DNA of 15,375 nucleotides. It comes from CAYOVG01 sp964407285. Its GTDB lineage: Bacteria; Desulfobacterota; Syntrophobacteria; Syntrophobacterales; Syntrophobacteraceae. The notes below the pieces were generated by a model. That model worked only from the letters and a program-made list of their open reading frames with translations. It ran no database searches and was not told the origin of the DNA. The stretch is from assembly GCA_964407285.1 (NCBI GenBank), contig CAYOVG010000159.1, forward strand, positions 1-15,375. The letters are read 5' to 3'. The translations under genes were made by a program, and so were the position numbers. This document shows positions 13,015 to 15,375 of the stretch, piece after piece. Each line of letters opens with the position of its first letter. Positions within the stretch are counted from its first letter, which is position 1.

Positions 13015-13060
13015 GTTGCGGGTTGCTTTCGGGTTGCGAGTTGTGAGTTGCGGGTTTGGG
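13015..13060 (-). repeat. heptanucleotide tandem array, copy B
   Basis: On the + strand units run GTTGCGG, GTTGCTTTCGG (with 4 extra bases), GTTGCGA, GTTGTGA, GTTGCGG and GTTTGGG. Read on the minus strand this is CCGCAAC/TCGCAAC, the same family as copy A near cobA. It sits in the spacer between baseplate J and the gpI-like gene, ending about 19 bases before the latter's start. Its presence inside the phage-derived cassette in the host's own repeat style suggests long residence in the chromosome. Confidence 0.75.
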
Positions 13061-13140
13061 CTCTCGCGAGCCATGGGAGTGTTTACCTTGTTGTGCCGCG
13101 GGGGAGATAACCCGCCGCTTGTGGGCGCCGATACATTTTC

Positions 13141-13167
13141 GTTGGAGCGGCTTTCAGCCGCGACTCC
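13141..13167. repeat. REP-like palindromic element
   Basis: GTTGGAGCGGCTTTCAGCCG, continuing CGACTCC, forms a perfect 6-bp stem (GCGGCT 13147-13152 with AGCCGC 13156-13161, TTC loop). An outer GGAG/CTCC pairing is offset by a small bulge. The tag-plus-hairpin form resembles repetitive extragenic palindromes common in GC-rich proteobacteria. A second weaker inverted segment lies at about 13190-13207 (GGGCT with AGCC), so the unit may be composite. It lies in the 231-base spacer between J and the gpI-like gene. No RAYT transposase is in the window. Confidence 0.55.
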
Positions 13168-13227
13168 GCCGTTCCCGCCCGTCGCTTCCGGGCTGGAGGC
13201 CGGTAGCCGCGCAGCCATGGACGAGGG

Positions 13228-14361
13228 TCAGTTCAGAACGACCGTTCCGAGGGAACATACGCCGTTCCATTGGGGCGGGAAGTTGGCGGCGGGGGCGATC
13301 ACGTTTACGTCGGCTACTCCGTCGATCCCCATGATCGTTTCGACGATCCTGCTCCGAAGGGCCGGTTCCCCTATGGAAAGCGTCGCAAAGTAGCTTTCCA
13401 GCGCGTCCTGGACCTCCTCGCGCACCGTAGCCGTGTCGTAGGAGTTCTCAATGACGAGCGTGGCGGAGATATTGACGGTTTCGGGCACGACGGCGATCGC
13501 CGTTACAGTGACTCCGGCGCCCTTCCAGCCGGGAATCTTCTTGCCGCTTGCGTCGCCGGCGCCGAGAAGGATGGTCTGGACGGCGTTCAAAAGCTCGCGG
13601 CTCGCTCCCGAAGCTCCATTCCATACGTAGACGAATACAAAACCGGGGTCCCCCATGGTCTGCGAGCCGTAGGGAGCGCCATCCACGCACGGTTCGTAGA
13701 CGAGATGCCGGCTCACTCGCTCCGTGACCGTTCCGTCCGCATCGGTCACGACCGCCTGTCCGGCCGCAAACTCGATTGCGGACCGCGTGGCTCGGGAAAG
13801 GGACAGGACCCACCTGGCGAAGCGCTGTTTGCGCTCCACTTCGGTTTCCGTGTCCGTGCCGTTCATGAACGGATGCGGGTTGGATACGGACTCTATGGAT
13901 GAGAGAGCGCTCGCCGACTCGGTGATTGCTCCCGCGGTAACGTTCCCGCTTATCCCCGGCGCGTTGGCGACGACGTAGACATCCACTTCGTCCTCGCCGC
14001 CGGCAAGCAGATTGTCCTCGATGACCGAATAGACGGTCCGGGTGTTCGGGACTTTCACCTGCGTTCCCGCCGGAATGGAGATATCGCCGGTAAAGTTGCT
14101 TTTCCGGGTGAACGTCACCATGCCGGAGGCCGGGGTCGCGGGGAGAAGAGAAAACCCGAAGGTCTTGTAAATCGATGCCGGAACGGCCTCGTAAATTCCC
14201 TTGAGCATCTGCTGGTAGCACTCGTCGATTTCCATGGAAACGGCCTCGACGAGCGTCCGGACCTTGCTCCCTTCGTTGAAATCAGTGATCTCATCGCTCA
14301 GCGCCATGATGTTTTGCACGATCGACGAGACGATGCCGTTGAAAGTCTTTACCTGAAACAT
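13228..14361 (-). CDS. baseplate J-like protein (Mu gp47/P2 gpJ family)
   Basis: This 377-residue protein starts MFQVKTFNGIVSSIVQNIMA, the typical opening of Mu gp47/P2 gpJ-type baseplate wedge proteins. Next come NEGSKVRTLVEAVSMEIDEC (29-48), a beta module with FTGDISIPAGTQV (90-102), ESVSNPHPFMNGTDTETEVE (157-176) and ERKQRFARWVLSLSRATRSA (176-195). The C-terminal part ends RSRIVETIMGIDGVADVNVI (337-354). It forms the baseplate wedge around the tube of contractile tails. I prefer ATG 14361, with GGGG about 11 bases upstream, over the TTG at 14403 that would add 14 atypical residues. The stop lies before a repeat-filled spacer. Family assignment is strong. Confidence 0.9.
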   Translation of the reverse strand: MFQVKTFNGIVSSIVQNIMALSDEITDFNEGSKVRTLVEAVSMEIDECYQQMLKGIYEAVPASIYKTFGFSLLPATPASGMVTFTRKSNFTGDISIPAGTQVKVPNTRTVYSVIEDNLLAGGEDEVDVYVVANAPGISGNVTAGAITESASALSSIESVSNPHPFMNGTDTETEVERKQRFARWVLSLSRATRSAIEFAAGQAVVTDADGTVTERVSRHLVYEPCVDGAPYGSQTMGDPGFVFVYVWNGASGASRELLNAVQTILLGAGDASGKKIPGWKGAGVTVTAIAVVPETVNISATLVIENSYDTATVREEVQDALESYFATLSIGEPALRSRIVETIMGIDGVADVNVIAPAANFPPQWNGVCSLGTVVLN

Positions 14362-14449
14362 AGTCTGTATCCCCGACAAGAAGGTTGAATCCGATGTTTT
14401 CAATCAGGATGCGGGTGCGCGCGGGAAGCGTGACAAACCTCCGACAACC

Positions 14450-14512
14450 AACCCGAAACGCGCAATCCGCGATTCGGAACCCGAAACCCGTAGCGCGCGA
14501 CTCGAGCCCCGC
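14450..14512 (+). repeat. heptanucleotide tandem array, copy C
   Basis: Nine consecutive 7-base units fill the spacer up to the stop codon of the upstream baseplate gene: AACCCGA, AACGCGC, AATCCGC, GATTCGG, AACCCGA, AACCCGT, AGCGCGC, GACTCGA and GCCCCGC. The family is that of copies A and B and the orientation is that of copy A. The array stops 1 base before the TAG at 14514-14516. Thus both J-flanking spacers in the tail cassette are built from this repeat. Confidence 0.75.
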
Positions 14513-14513
14513 C

Positions 14514-15375
14514 CTATATCCCCATAACGAGGTTCAAATCCGCGGCCGTGTTCCGGTCCGCGCTCCGCACTTCGGCGGCGACCTCTATCCTGTCTCCGTC
14601 CGCCCGCACCTCGATGTTGGATATCTGTCGAATGCGCGGTTCTCGGTTCAAGGCCTTGTAGACGGTGGCCTGAGCGAGGAGGGCGAAATAAGGCGAATTT
14701 TTGTGGCCGATTATCCCCCATATTCCGCACCCGTAGTCGGGATGCCGTAAGATACTTTGGAGCGGGCACCCCAGTCGGTGAAGGATCGCCTGGCGGAAGT
14801 TGGCAATCCCCGACACGCGGGCCAGGTCTCCGGACTCGGTGACCATGTTGCCCTCCCGGTCGAGCCGGTAGTCCGTTCCGAAGATCTCTGCGTCGGATTG
14901 GACCTGGTTTCCCGCCACGGCGGACGAGCCCGGGATTCTGAGTACGGTCCCCGGCTGGATGTGGTGGAGGCGGCTCCATGTGTCGAAGATCAGCACCTTC
15001 GCGCCGGCCTCGAAGGGGAGGCTCCCCGGCGTGATCGAGACCGTCTTTGCGACATAATCGACGTCGCCCGCGGTGTAGGTCCCCGCATCCTCGCCGCTTG
15101 CGATGTAGAGCGTGTATCCGGAATAGATGTCTTTGGCGTCGCTTACGGTGATCTGTGTCGCCCCCTGCCGCGCCGCCTCGCTCAGACTGACGGACTGGTC
15201 GAGGACGCCCAGGTCCGCACGGTTCTCAAAGCGGGTGAAGGTGACGGGTCCGGTGAAGAATTGCGAGAATGTCTCGCGGAAATAGACTTTCCCGCCTTCT
15301 ATCGCCTTGACGCTCAACCTCTGGCGGTTGACGCCCGCGTCCTTTACTTCCACCGATGCGCCGATTTCGAAGCAG
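14514..15375 (-). CDS. baseplate protein with gp25/W-like C-terminus (5' end outside window)
   Basis: The frame is open to the window edge; 286 residues are visible, beginning CFEIGASVEVKDAGVNRQRL. The GTG at 15353 is therefore probably internal. The first two thirds are beta-rich, with SEAARQGATQITVSDAKDI and TYTAGDVDYVAKTVSITPGS. The segment ESGDLARVSGIANFRQAILH to CPLQSILRHPDYGCGIWGII and then AQATVYKALNREPRIRQISN resembles the gp25/GpW baseplate wedge fold (an Asp-Leu...Gly...N-x-x-Q/R-A-I helix, then GS/G-x-P-x-Y-G, then L..REPRI). Ordinary W proteins have about 110-140 residues, so this is either a fusion with an N-terminal tail domain or an expanded form. The order W, J, I, fibre, chaperone matches P2-like phages. 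Confidence 0.7.
   Translation of the reverse strand, partial: CFEIGASVEVKDAGVNRQRLSVKAIEGGKVYFRETFSQFFTGPVTFTRFENRADLGVLDQSVSLSEAARQGATQITVSDAKDIYSGYTLYIASGEDAGTYTAGDVDYVAKTVSITPGSLPFEAGAKVLIFDTWSRLHHIQPGTVLRIPGSSAVAGNQVQSDAEIFGTDYRLDREGNMVTESGDLARVSGIANFRQAILHRLGCPLQSILRHPDYGCGIWGIIGHKNSPYFALLAQATVYKALNREPRIRQISNIEVRADGDRIEVAAEVRSADRNTAADLNLVMGI

Noticed and set aside
11986..13110. 374-residue + strand open frame opposite the gpI-like gene
   Set aside because: Codon and motif evidence favour the minus strand; the + frame starts within a spacer without a ribosome site.

Overview
The window looks like a chromosome segment from a GC-rich Desulfobacterota-type (former Deltaproteobacteria, Syntrophobacter-like) bacterium. 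This is an inference from the uroporphyrinogen-III methyltransferase/synthase fusion next to hemC, the small FmdB-type zinc ribbon before hemC, the base composition, and the repeat-rich intergenic DNA. No 16S or other marker gene is present to confirm it.

Left half, 1-6516, + strand, chromosomal genes. The last codons of an unidentified gene (3-71) are followed by a TauE/SafE-family anion exporter (133-888) and a 260-base spacer holding palindromes and two tandem hairpins. Next come a NarL-type membrane histidine kinase without an adjacent response regulator (1158-2303) and a RimK-like ATP-grasp protein (2413-3300). A tetrapyrrole cluster follows: an FmdB-type zinc ribbon (3445-3681), hemC (3709-4725, TTG start) and a cobA-hemD fusion (4984-6516, GTG start). 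HemC makes hydroxymethylbilane, the HemD half closes it to uroporphyrinogen III, and the CobA half methylates that towards precorrin-2 and so sirohaem, cobalamin or haem d1. The 258-base hemC-cobA spacer is filled with short repeats.

Junction, 6517-7274. No intact gene is visible. It holds a degraded minus-strand fragment resembling the C-terminus of SWIM-zinc-finger-type proteins (6584-6995) and a perfect 12-bp-arm palindrome (7137-7161).

Right half, 7275-15375, minus strand, a contractile-tail late cassette read right to left. It starts with a baseplate protein with a gp25/W-like C-terminus (cut by the window edge). Baseplate J, a P2 gpI-like tail protein, and a coiled-coil tail fibre with a gp53-like tip follow. 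Then come a Tfa/tail-assembly-chaperone-like protein, a hypothetical protein, an Ig-like small protein, a second fibre with a C-terminal S74 self-cleaving chaperone, and a 56-residue last gene missed by simple ORF calling. No integrase, capsid, terminase or lysis gene is in the window, so prophage, defective prophage and tailocin-like particle cannot be told apart.

The most interesting non-coding signals are three. First, heptanucleotide tandem arrays of one family (YCGYAAC-like) occur both in the hemC-cobA spacer and at two junctions inside the tail cassette. Second, a near-perfect 17-bp-arm hairpin lies directly downstream of a TATAAT box ahead of the second fibre module. Third, a structured leader precedes the histidine kinase. 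I did not find a convincing wholly new system; the notable items are regulatory or repeat structures and unusual protein architectures.
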